A stretch of DNA of 64,000 nt, from assembly GCA_950295325.1 (NCBI GenBank), contig OX485803.1:63627554-63691553 (forward strand), given 5' to 3'. Within the stretch, counting starts at the first letter, position 1, and each line of letters opens with the position of its first letter. This stretch comes from Polytrichum commune. Its lineage: Eukaryota; Streptophyta; Polytrichopsida; Polytrichales; Polytrichaceae. The position numbers were made by a program, and so were the translations under genes. Shown here piece after piece: positions 1 through 9,354 of the stretch. A model generated the notes under the pieces. It was not told the origin of the DNA. It saw nothing but the letters and a program-made list of their open reading frames with translations, and ran no database searches.

Positions 1-546
1 TACGGACACGCGTTCATAAATTTATAGCCCTCCAATTTTGTTCGTATGTTTACAGACGCGTGTTCGTAAATTTATAGTGCTCCATTTTTGTTTGTATGTT
101 TACGGACACGCGCTCGTAAATTTATACCCTCCATTTTTGTTCGTATGTTTACGGACGCGCGTTCGTAAATTTATAGCCCTCCATTTTTGTTCATATGTTT
201 ACGGACGCGCGTTCATAAATTTATAGCCCTCCAATTTTGTTCGTATGTTTACAGACGCGTGTTCATAAATTTATAGCCCTCCATTTTTGTTTGTATGTTT
301 ACGGACACGCGCTCGTAAATTTATAGCCCTCCATTTTTGTTCGTATGTTTACGGACGCACGTTCGTAAATTTATACCCTCCATTTTTGTTCGTATGTTTA
401 CGGACGCGCGTTCGTAAATTTATAGCCCTCCATTTTTGTTCATATGTTTACGGACGCGCATTCATAAATTTATAGCCCTCCATTTTTGTTCGTATGTTTA
501 CGGACGCGCGTTTGTAAATTTATAGCCCTCCATTTTTGTTCGTATG
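1..546. repeat. 50-bp tandem satellite, about 11 monomers
   Basis: Monomers start at 1, 51, 101, 150, 200, 250, 300, 350, 399, 449 and 499. Nine are 50 bp and those at 101 and 350 are 49 bp through loss of one G. Each monomer has a near-palindromic core (for example TTTACGGACGCGCGTTCGTA and its variants) followed by AAATTTATAGCCCTCCATTT and TTGTTCGTATGTT. Variants recur with a period of about 249 bp, so there is a higher-order pattern. The array runs off the left edge of the window. Open frames over 38-226 and 287-475 are by-products of the repeat: they are the same frame one higher-order period apart. No gene is claimed. Confidence 0.97.
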
Positions 547-668
547 ATCATGGACGCGCGTTTGTAAACATCTAGCTTTGGGTTTTGTGTGGATCTTTAT
601 GAACACACGTTTGTAAATGGGGTTATATTATGCGTTGTCTTAGTATTTACGAATGATCGTTCGTAAAT
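547..668. repeat. Degenerate edge of satellite with two further dyads
   Basis: Beyond the last full monomer the array decays. A broken core lies at 547-568. Two more dyads follow at 596-618 (TTTATGAACACACGTTTGTA) and 645-668, the latter a near-perfect 24-bp palindrome built on ACGAATGATCGTTCGT. The sequence between dyads no longer resembles the monomer, so the dyad is better preserved than its surroundings. Confidence 0.8.
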
Positions 669-1609
669 GTGTCTGTTTTTTGTTTATTTATAATATTCTA
701 TATATCATTTGTAAAAATACATATATGTATTTATGCAAATACATATAAAATGTGTATTGCAAATGATTGCTTCATGTGTCTCAGCAATGCTTACATTTGT
801 GCTTGCAAGACTTCATCATAATGATGAAACTGAAGAAAAAAATAGAATCAAAACAAGATTGAGTTTCAGAATGTGAGGAAGAATAAATAATGAGGATTCT
901 AGCTTAAATTGCATACAAAATATGCCAAACCTCATCATGCATGTAACAAAACACATATACTTCAACAATGAACAAATTCATAATGTGAGGGAAGTGAGTT
1001 CAGAAGGAATATTATACTCATATTGAAAAGTTGGACACCCAAAGCTTGTGCTTCGTCCCTTACTGAAAACCCCCGCAAACCCCACAAATGCACACTGAAT
1101 TGAATAAAAAATGCACCCTTACACCATACAAGGCTCCCCCACACTCTCAAGCCCTCGCACACTATATACAAACCCTAGCAAATACTCTGATGTACATACA
1201 ACTCCCAAGCTTGTAGCTCTCAAGCTTACTACTCTAAAGCTTTTAACTTGAGTTTCCTACTCTTAAGCTTACAACTCTCGAAAGGAAATTTCAAACTCTC
1301 AACACTTGCACCAACAAAACTAATATAATAAATGTGAAATTAAAAACAACAAGAGCTTCACTCCGCATCTATTCAGCGTTCCACTCCTCCTCTTTCTGCT
1401 CCAAATGATAATGAGGAGAAGAGAAGAAGGGGCGTGGGGAGGTAGCCAATGCCATTAGGGTTTCCCTAAGGGCTGTCACGTGGCCTCCTCTCAATGGGGA
1501 GGGAAGGGATGGGACGGGTTGGGGAGATGGGATGGGGAGATGCAATGGGAGGTGAACATGAGGAGATGGGGGGATAAGCAATAAAGGCATGTTAATTTCA
1601 AGCTTTGTA
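669..1609. other. AT-rich DNA without recognisable genes
   Basis: No convincing frame is present. 1170-1270 holds several spaced copies of AAGCTT-containing words (CAAGCTTGTAGCTCTCAAGC type), a weak local repeat. 1420-1590 is purine-rich (GGGGAGATGGGATGGGGAGA type). I see no family match. Confidence 0.5.
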
Positions 1610-2355
1610 ATATGTATATGTAATAGAGGCGCTTATCACATTAACTTGAAGAGTTAAGTATAAATACATCAATTTTGTTTGTCGCATCTCCTTAGTACCT
1701 CTACATTTGGATTCTTTGTAAAAATCTTTTAAATAGGGAGTATAAATTCGTAAGGAACAATGCACGTCATTTAGTAGGGATCTGATGAAGAATCCACCCC
1801 CAAGAATGTGTATATGGTGTTTTGAAATATATATTATTTTCATAAATGAGATATCTTTCAAGTTGTTCAATGGTAACTCAAATAAATATTACATTCATAA
1901 AGGACCCAATTTGAGATTGGGGGGAGGGATTGTCCGTTTTCTTACAAGAGGTGGAGGAAAACTCAATTTCAAATAGGTCTTCAATTCATTTCATTAGGTG
2001 TCAACTTGAACTAACATTCGTATAGTGCAAGTAACTTTAAATTAACTTGATCTAAATACATTTGAGCCATATGATCGGATATTTGATTAGCATCAAACGT
2101 AAGTCATAGGTATTCAATGGAAAATCCACCCCCAAGGATGTTCATACAGTGTTTGGAAATATATGGTGATTTCATGGATGAAATATATTTCAAGTTGTTC
2201 AATGGGTCCTCAAATAAGTATTAGATTAATAAAGGATCCAATTTGAGATTGGGGGGAGGGGTTGTCCGTTTTCTTATAAGAGGTGGAGGAAAATTCAATT
2301 TCCAATAGGTTGTCGATTTATTTCATTATGTATCAACTTGAACTAGTACATTTGA
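1610..2355. repeat. Family C repeat with 332-bp direct duplication
   Basis: The segment 1787-2030 recurs at 2119-2355, sharing AATCCACCCCCAAG, TTTCAAGTTGTTCAATGG and GAGATTGGGGGGAGGG in the same order and spacing, with moderate divergence. The part before it (1610-1786, TTATCACATTAACTTGAAGA and AGTATAAATACAT) recurs at 12820-13025. It is therefore a dispersed element whose right part is tandemly duplicated here. No coding content is recognised. Confidence 0.85.
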
Positions 2356-2494
2356 GCTATGTGATCGAATGTTTGGGTAGCATCAAATGTCAACTACACA
2401 TAAATTAAGTTAGTCCGATATGGGATTTTGAGTAGTCAATATAGTTTGTGTGTGTAATCTAATGGATTAACTACCGGACATGCACAACTCTCAC

Positions 2495-2530
2495 AAACCC
2501 TAAACCCTAACCCCAAACCCTATACCCTAC
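2495..2530. repeat. Short interstitial telomere-type tract
   Basis: Degenerate tandem CCCTAAA (AAACCCTAAACCCTAACC, then AAACCCTATACCCTAC), about five units. This is the plant telomere motif on the C-rich strand. A shorter hit (TAAACCCTAAACCCT) lies near 40440. It is probably a relic of repair, or chance in an AT-rich promoter-like context. Confidence 0.75.
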
Positions 2531-3230
2531 ATCTCTAAATATTTTTATCTTACCAACATTTCTTATATGTGGTCATGTTGTGGTCCATGGGCATGCCCAA
2601 CTGATCTACCGATGTTGGTTGGATTGAGAATTGCTTCATTCGGTTAATAACAACTATAATTGAAGATCATGCCGATTGTCATTTCAAGATTCAAATTTGG
2701 ATTTGAGATTCAACTTTGGTTTAGGTCAGAAGTGACATTTGAAGTTTTGAGTCTCTCTTTCACCTTAATAATGTTGAGTGCATTTTAATCCCACAATCCA
2801 TACTTAATTTTATTATAACATGCATATCTTTAGACTTCATTTTAAATGATTTATCATTAGCTTTGCATATACTTCTCGTAGGATGCAAAACACACAATTA
2901 TAAGTGGGACTCAACCTAGGTATGGTTTCAATTTATATAATTATTCTATCTTAATTACCATTCCAAATTAATTCAACATTTCCACACATGCCGAATTTAT
3001 TCACTATTTCCAAACCTAGGGTTGCATTTGAATTAGGACGTAAATTATATCTAGGTATGGTTTGAATTCATATTCTTAATGTGCCTTACAAGCCATTATG
3101 AATTAATCCGACTTTTAATTGGTGTTCATGCACTTGGTGAGCATATTACGGGCATGTTTTGATGTAAATCATATGATACCTATTATTTTAGGGGCCTTCA
3201 CAACAGATTATTACCCACTCTTACCTCATT

Positions 3231-3290
3231 GTGTGTTTGTGTGTGTTTGTGTGTGTGTATATATATATTTATTTATTTATTTATTTATTT
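3231..3290. repeat. Compound microsatellite (GT)n then (TTTA)n
   Basis: A GT/GTTT-rich run passes into TATATATA and then about seven TTTA units. Simple sequence only. Confidence 0.95.
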
Positions 3291-3650
3291 GGGAGACCTT
3301 GGTAACATCTAAGGTGTGCGACGGATGTACATGTTTTCAATGTTTGCATGCCATACATGTTTCATACATAAAATTATTTATGTTCCGCATGAATAGATGG
3401 CATATTGTTAGGTCAAAGTAGGCGGTGGGAATCCGTTTTTTAAAGAGCATCGAAGGGATTTTGAACCACCCTAGTGGAGTATTTAAAGCTCTTCCCCCCA
3501 CAACAAAGTTTTTTTTTGTGGCAGACGCCAAGTGTGCGCTTCAGAGACTCGATGAAGGGCGCTCAAGCCATTTTCCTGTGTGACTGTCAATCGTACACTC
3601 CTAAGTACATGACAACATGCACCCACTACATATACCACCGAAAATACTGG

Positions 3651-5033
3651 AGCTTTACGAACGCGCGTTTGTAAAGCTGGAGTGCACACATTTGTAGGAG
3701 TGGATCAAACATATAGGATGGTGGGGAGTTTACAAACATGCGTTCGTAAATACCACCTTAGCGTATTTTCTACATCCATAAATTTATATACATATACATA
3801 TGACTATGCATAGGCACAGACAATACGGCAATGATATACGAATGAGCGTTCGTAAATATGCCATTCATTTGCCCCAAATACATATAGGATGGGCGAGAGT
3901 TTATGAACGTGCATTTGTAAATGCCACCCGGGAGTATGGTCTACGCTTCCATCATGCCTCCCTCCATACATATATATCTATGCATAGACACAAACATTAT
4001 GGCCAAGATATATACAAACGTGCGTTCGTATATATGCCGTGCAAGGATCTAGAAATGGACTTGGGTATATCGCACACGCATCCATTTGCCCCAAATACAC
4101 ATAGGATGTCCGAGTTTACGAGTGTGTGTTCGTAAACCCCACTTGGGAGTATGGTCTACGCATCTAGCATGCATCCCTCCATTCCACGGGTAGGTCACTC
4201 TAAGGCATTTTTGTGCACCACGTGCGGCTGGGGGTTTTTTGTTTTGGGGCTATTTACCTTCAAGGGTTGAATTAAAGCCTCCCTATAATTACTTAAATTT
4301 TAAAAATGGCCCATTTGTTTGCACCCTTCCGTTACTTATATTGTCCAAGTCACTGCAATTTTTTGTACTCTATATTCCTTTTAAGTAATAAAAGCTAATC
4401 TACTTCCTAACGCATTGACGAGTGTTAAGGGAAACCATGGAAACAAAGAAGGGTGCAAACAAAGTTATGAAGAAAACACATAGGAGACCATAGCAAACAT
4501 ACTAAACATACCTTCTAGGATCCTTATCTTCAGCCCCTATATTAATTTTACAAAAAAATAATGGCCCACATTTTATGTCCATCTAACTTACTTATAGTGG
4601 GATTGTCTACATTTAATGGCCCCTTCATTATTTGGAATTCCTTTATAATTTTTATTTCAAATGATTTTAATCCTCTCTATATTATGCCACACGTCGTTTT
4701 TAAAATGCACTAAGTGACCTACCCGTGCTCCATTCACATATATCTATGCATAGATACAAACAATATTGCAGATATATATACGAACGGGCGTTTGTATATA
4801 CATCATGCTAGGATCTATGAATGGATGTCGGTACGTTGCACTCGTATCCATTTGCTCGGAATACACATAGGATGGCATGTTATTAATGAACAGATGGCCT
4901 TAAATACCACAATGGCGACGGTCCATGTTTTGGTTGACATATATAGTATGGTCTGGAACATACGAACGCCCGTTCGTATATAAACCCAACTGAAACATAC
5001 GTGGGAATGTATACAAACGACCGTTCGTATATC
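3651..5033. repeat. Second tandem array carrying the same dyad, units about 170-245 bp
   Basis: Successive units share the words CATATATATCTATGCATAGA, TTTGCCCCAAATACA, CATAGGATG and GGAGTATGGTCTACGC. They begin near 3786, 3965 and, across the inserted element, 4728. Most units carry two dyads. Dyads lie at 3651-3678 (28-bp near-palindrome), 3729-3750, 3834-3859, 3899-3922, 4010-4033, 4114-4137, 4775-4800, 4961-4978 (exactly palindromic around CC/CG) and 5010-5031. Between dyads the units are diverged. The dyad core TACGAACGNNCGTTCGTA is the same as in the 50-bp satellite, but the other sequence is different. Inserted element: 4185-4727. Confidence 0.85.
4185..4727. mobile_element. hAT-like non-autonomous TIR element
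   Basis: The ends are inverted repeats: CACGGGTAGGTCACT at the left and AGTGACCTACCCGTG at the right, with CATTTT/AAAATG a little inside. The element is flanked by an exact 8-bp direct repeat, CTCCATTC, at 4177-4184 and 4728-4735. An 8-bp target duplication with ends of the C-A-N-N-G type is the hAT pattern; the superfamily is inference from this. It has no transposase frame, so it depends on another copy. Removing it restores a continuous satellite unit (…CTCCATTC then ACATATATCTATGCATAGA), matching the neighbouring unit near 3960. Confidence 0.9.
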
Positions 5034-6090
5034 CCAACTCATATTCTTTCTCTATTTTGACTTTGATTGACATAAATCTTGTCTATTGTGTAAACGACTT
5101 ATATTTCTTACATTTATATCATTCTACCATTTGCCATGAGTAGACGTAATGTTCATGAATACCGATGTATATTCGTATAGTATGCTCGTGAGAGTTGCGT
5201 GTGTTTTGTCCCATGCACATTTCATTATGAAAGGGGATGGGTTTTACGACTGCGCATTCATAAACATATGTCAAAATCATGTCCTTTGTTGGTGTGCAAC
5301 CATCTTCATGGGGAGTGCACAAACCATTTCAACGCCCTTCAAGAATATTATATATCACAATGGGATGGCCATGTCTATTGATATGGGAGAATAAAGATTA
5401 TTTGCACATGACATTGTATTGTTTCGGAACGCTCGTCGCGTTTACGTATGAGGTCCTCCAATGGTACCCAAATAGTTGTTTGTGAATTTTGAGCCATATA
5501 TATACACATATAGTGAGTCCGCTCTTGTATGCATGACATCAGTTGTGGGGTTGGTCATTCCATGGTGGCTTGTTTAGGTGGGATGGCAATGGATATGGGA
5601 GATAGTGCATTTGAGTTATCGACGAATGCATCGTCTTTTGATAGTGAATGTGTCCCTATCGGCGGACAATACTCACGGGACAAACGTGTTAGGTGTGTTT
5701 GGGGATACATCCTCCCATAAATCTTTGGAAGTGCACGAACAATCTCAATATTCCGGGGATGACCACGATGACATTCCATTGTGTGCCGGTTTTCGGAGGG
5801 AGTAATGGGTGGGTGTGAGCCCAATATGGTGCCCACATATGTTTTTAGTCATTGAATTATTAAAATCTTAGTCTTTGGGTTTACAATGAATACTCGAAAA
5901 GATAAAAAGAGTGATGCTTTTAGTTGATGTTCTTGTTAAGGTTTAGAGCCTGTGTAAGTGTGACTGCGGGATTGAAGATTTAGGGATTTGTTTGGGGAGT
6001 GATTAGTGTTAGGAGAAGCTTATAGTTAGAGAGGGTTAGGATTTAGATTTGCAATTGGTCTTAAAAAAGTGTGACTTAGGCCAGGATTAA
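5034..6090. other. No gene recognised; decayed dyads and short frames
   Basis: A poorly preserved dyad is visible at 5242-5264. Frames at 5529-5720 and 5578-5805 (+) overlap and could be read as one decayed reading frame with a shift near 5680, ending in an acidic stretch. I recognise no family, and chance is possible. Confidence 0.4.
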
Positions 6091-7205
6091 TTGTCCGTGT
6101 TAAGGTGGTTTTGTGTCGGTTAAAGGTGGAAGGGTCCCTCCCAAAATGAGGATCAGGTGCATGGATCCTCGGAACCAGGGGAGGTCTCAAGGTTCTAGGT
6201 TTTGTGGGTGATACTCTCTCTCAACGGAAGCGGGCAGAGAGCCGAGGTTGCGGTGCTGGAGCCCAACAGCTCCGTAGCTCAACGGTGCGAACACAAAGAG
6301 GCTGCATTGACGCTGCCGTCACCAAGGAGGTTAGCCTGCTGAGGAGGGGCTAAGAGGCCAGTTGCACTCACAAAGCTACGAAAATTCGGAGAGTGCTAGG
6401 CAGGCTGAGCCACAGATCTCAGTCTCAGTCGGGAGCGAGGAGGAACTGGCCAAGGAAGGCCGGATTTGAGTGCAGCTACTAATTGCTCTGGTTGCGGGCA
6501 TATAAGTACTGGGCAATGTGTGAGCCGAGACCGCACATTATGAGTTGTATTGACGAACGGTGAATCTGGGGAAGCTCCTGATGCCCAAGGATGGCGAATG
6601 GGCTTGGGGAGATTCAGAGCGGAAGATGTGGAAAAGGCTAGAGGAGATTGATGCTAGCGGAATCTGTACTTGAATGCTGGGTTGTGGAGTGAAGGAATGG
6701 GGAAGGCAGTGTGAGGAGGAAGCATGAGGTAAAAGGGTGATGCGAAGCGCAAGGTGGAAGTGGTTGGATTGAAAACTCGGCCGAGTTCTGAGGCAGGGGG
6801 CAGAGCCTCGGAGCTGGGACAGGCACATATATCTCAGACTGGGCCATATTACACTGAGTGCTCGCAACCTAGGCTGCAGGAGCTGGTGCCGGGTGGAGAG
6901 GAGAATCGTGACAGGCCCTCAGGGCCGGGGACTGCCACCAGGGTTTAACAAGGGTGGAACCAGGGGGGAATCCTTTGTCTACATTGTACAAGGACCAGCA
7001 AGGGCAGCTACCCCTTGGGTAGTACTGGCTCTTAAAGGGTTAAACATTGGGAGGTGGATAGAGATTAGGAAGCACTAGGAAGTTAGAGGGGAAGGACTAG
7101 ATTTCCAAGCTAAGGCATTGGTTAATGCCAGTGTATGACCATATTGTGTTATTATTATAAAGTGTGGTTGCATATCCACTTCAGTCAAGTGTTATTGACA
7201 AAATG
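6091..7205. other. GC-rich block of unknown origin
   Basis: Base composition changes sharply: from about 6100 to 7100 the sequence is rich in GGAGG, GCCGAG and CAGGGCC words, while both flanks are AT-rich. No long intact frame is convincing; the minus-strand frame at 6538-6867 is 109 codons, low in complexity and unrecognised. Two readings remain open. One is an organelle-derived insertion, since GTGCGAACACAAAGAGG near 6286 resembles the 5' end of plant organelle group II introns. The other is an LTR: it begins TGTTAAGG, has a TATA-like CATATAAGTA near 6500, and ends ATTGACA followed by TGGTAGGAGG, a weak match to an initiator-tRNA primer site. Neither is proven, and no paired LTR or target duplication was found. 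Confidence 0.35.
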
Positions 7206-8172
7206 GTAGGAGGGAAGGGGATTTTATTCAACATGTGTGGACCTTGAACCTCCCCCTGGACACTGACGCATTAAAGGGTGGAGGTTTGGGTCTCACACAA
7301 AGGTTATATGGTCCTCGTACGAACAAGAGATGAAGAGCACCCCAAGCCAATTTAGTTGGTGAAAACATTGTCTTCACCCAATTTTGTTCGAACTAGCCCC
7401 AACTTTCGTCAAATTGAAGTGGAATATTGCCGTCCTAGCACCAAAGACGATAATGTTCTTTGCACCTATTTAGGTTGGAATACGAAAAATAGTCTCCATT
7501 GTCGAAGAACATGGTGTTGGACCATATAATCTTCGTGGCAATCAACGTGGATAGTGGACAGTGAACTCATCGTACGAACCGGTTTGGATAAACACAGATA
7601 CCATACTTTGTGCTTGGAAGCCGCGCAAAGATTCCAAATCGGAAACAATGAGCATTCTTCAAAAACATATAGATTTTGCCAAAGACAACTTGGCATGTAT
7701 TGCAGCTATGGAAAATGACGCCGAGAATGGATATGAAGCGGAAGATGAAGACGGGGAAACATAACATAGGTTGGAATTAATGGCAAAACATAGGGGCACT
7801 TTATAGACTTGGTTTTATTGCAGCTATTATATTCAAATTTATAATATTCAAATTTATTCATACGTTTACAATGTGCCATCCAATTCCATAAGACCCTTAT
7901 ATATGGGATGCGCACCCTAGACTTTATAATGACATAAAACCACTTGCTTTTTAGATTTGATTGTTTTTTCCATGTGTGGTTCATGTTTTGATTATGATTT
8001 GAAGACTTGCTGTTTTTAGTAGTGTGAATATTCTCCGCATGCGAATTTATAATCCATCATGTTCCCGATGTTCCCAATGTTCCGTATGCTCACAATATTG
8101 GCATCCCAAACTATGGGCGTATTTTATTTTGAGACTTTCCAAAGTCTCCGATTAACAAATATAGTGTTTAAT
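7206..8172. other. No intact gene; possible decayed coding fragment at 7561-7764
   Basis: The plus-strand frame ending at 7764 reads like the tail of a protein (SSYEPVWINTDTILCAWKPR, then an acidic end EAEDEDGE). It begins at a GTG rather than an ATG, and upstream frames are closed by stops. I do not recognise the family. 7770-8172 is AT-rich with nothing visible. Confidence 0.25.
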
Positions 8173-8391
8173 TTATTTTATTTTATCATGTGTGAGAACC
8201 CGCATGAATAGAAATTCATTGAAATGGCATTTGGTTGAGGGCCCGGTCACATATGACTTTACACTACACTTGAGGGTCCATGACCACACTACATGCTTTC
8301 GGAGGTGTCTTGGGATGGCCTATGGACACTTTCTTCTGGGCTCTCACAATTTTGATGGTCACGGCTCTTGGCTCGTGCGTGAAGTGGCCCT
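8173..8391. repeat. Family D repeat, copy 1
   Basis: Closely matches 51529-51745 in the same orientation, sharing ATGAATAGAAATTCATTGAA, GCATTTGGTTGAGGGC, GACCACACTACATG and TGTGAAGTGGCCCT-type ends. No inverted ends and no protein were recognised, so the element class is unknown. Confidence 0.9.
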
Positions 8392-8912
8392 TACTGTCTA
8401 CCTTAAAGCAAGTTTTGTAACGAAGGTACTGATTATTTAGTCCACAGTAGTTAATTAATCACACGCATCCAAGCTGATCCTTACAATGACATCAGATGAC
8501 CTCCAAAACATCGTGCAAGCTCCATGAACAACTTCTTTCTCCATAAATATAGTAATCTCCTGCACAACTTCCTTCTCCTTAAATATAGTAAGCCAAGCTT
8601 GAAGTCTACTGCAGTAGTACTTCCAGTGTCAAAAGGTCAAGGAGAAAATGAACAATAACTTAATGTCCACATGACACCCTTCCTCACAAGTCACGTCTTC
8701 TGCTCACATGCCACCACCACCAGCTTCCATCACCCTTGCATTGTCTTCCCTCCCACAAACAGCATGGTAAGCTCTTAACCCCAAAACGCTTTTTCAGGAC
8801 GACTGATGATGAGCCTCTCAGTATGTATATATATATATATGGGTGTCTAAAATTTATTGGACAACGTGAACATGGATTTTTGGACGTTGACTTTTAGGCA
8901 ACTAGTAGCATC
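8392..8912. other. No gene recognised
   Basis: 8640-8770 is C-rich with (CCA)n-like words and CAGCATGGTAAGC at 8760-8772, which could mimic a first exon and splice donor. No downstream exon could be found. A short (TA)n lies near 8828. Confidence 0.35.
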
Positions 8913-9354
8913 GATCGGGGAGATTTTTGGGCATAATCGGTTGAGATCCTAGTGTTTGGAAGTCCAACCGATTACATGTTGACATCTATGATCGGGGAGA
9001 ACCGGCAGTTAGTTACAGGTGAACGAACCGGTTGAGTATGAGATATACCGGTTGAAGTTCAAGACTGCAGGAAAATTACCGATCATTTTAGAGGAATTTA
9101 TAGAATATACCTCAATTTAATAAAGGAAAACCGGAGGATGTCCACATGTAACCAGTTGGACCTCAACTGGTTATGCCCAAAACCCTCCCCGATCACTGGT
9201 TGCCATCCTTTGTTTTTTCTATATTAATTTGAGGTATGTTCCATAAGTTCCTCTAAAGTGATCTCTAATTCTCCTGAAGTCTTGAACTTCAACCGGTTAT
9301 TCGATCTCAAACTCAACCCGTTCATCTGTAACTAACTGCCGGTTCTCCCCGATC
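8913..9354. mobile_element. GATCGGGGAG-ended element (family A), outer copy
   Basis: The ends are GATCGGGGAG (8913-8922) and CTCCCCGATC (9345-9354). Its two halves, 8913-8989 and 9195-9354, are colinear with the copy at 46239-46532 but are separated here by a second copy in reverse orientation (8990-9194). The total without the insert is about 237 bp. There is no coding capacity, so it is a non-autonomous element or MITE. Superfamily is unassigned. Confidence 0.8.
8990..9194. mobile_element. Family A element nested in inverse orientation within another copy
   Basis: A complete 205-bp copy bounded by GATCGGGGAG (8990-8999) and CTCCCCGATC (9185-9194). Its order of parts is the reverse complement of the surrounding element. 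Immediately outside lie TTGACATC (8979-8986) and TTGCCATC (9200-9207), a possible 8-bp target duplication with one change, each separated from the element by a few bases. The insertion makes the whole locus look like a scrambled palindrome. Confidence 0.75.

Larger units (their letters stand above)
2356..3650. other. AT-rich DNA, no gene recognised
   Basis: Apart from the telomere-like tract and the microsatellite listed separately, I see no coding signal. The 100-codon frame at 3119-3421 runs through the GT/TTTA microsatellite and is judged a chance frame. Confidence 0.5.

Noticed and set aside
38-475. Two related 62-residue open frames in the 50-bp satellite
   Set aside because: They are the same frame one higher-order period (249 bp) apart; the openness follows from the monomer sequence and not from coding selection.
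1-546. CRISPR-like array, because of regular palindromic repeats
   Set aside because: Repeats are contiguous with no unique spacers and the context is a plant nuclear genome; it is a satellite.
5529-5805. Possible gene with acidic tail
   Set aside because: Needs a frameshift, has no recognisable domain, and the opposite strand is equally open; kept only as a remark on the region.
8755-8780. First exon with ATG followed by a GTAAGC donor
   Set aside because: No downstream exon or coding bias could be found, so the match is not enough.
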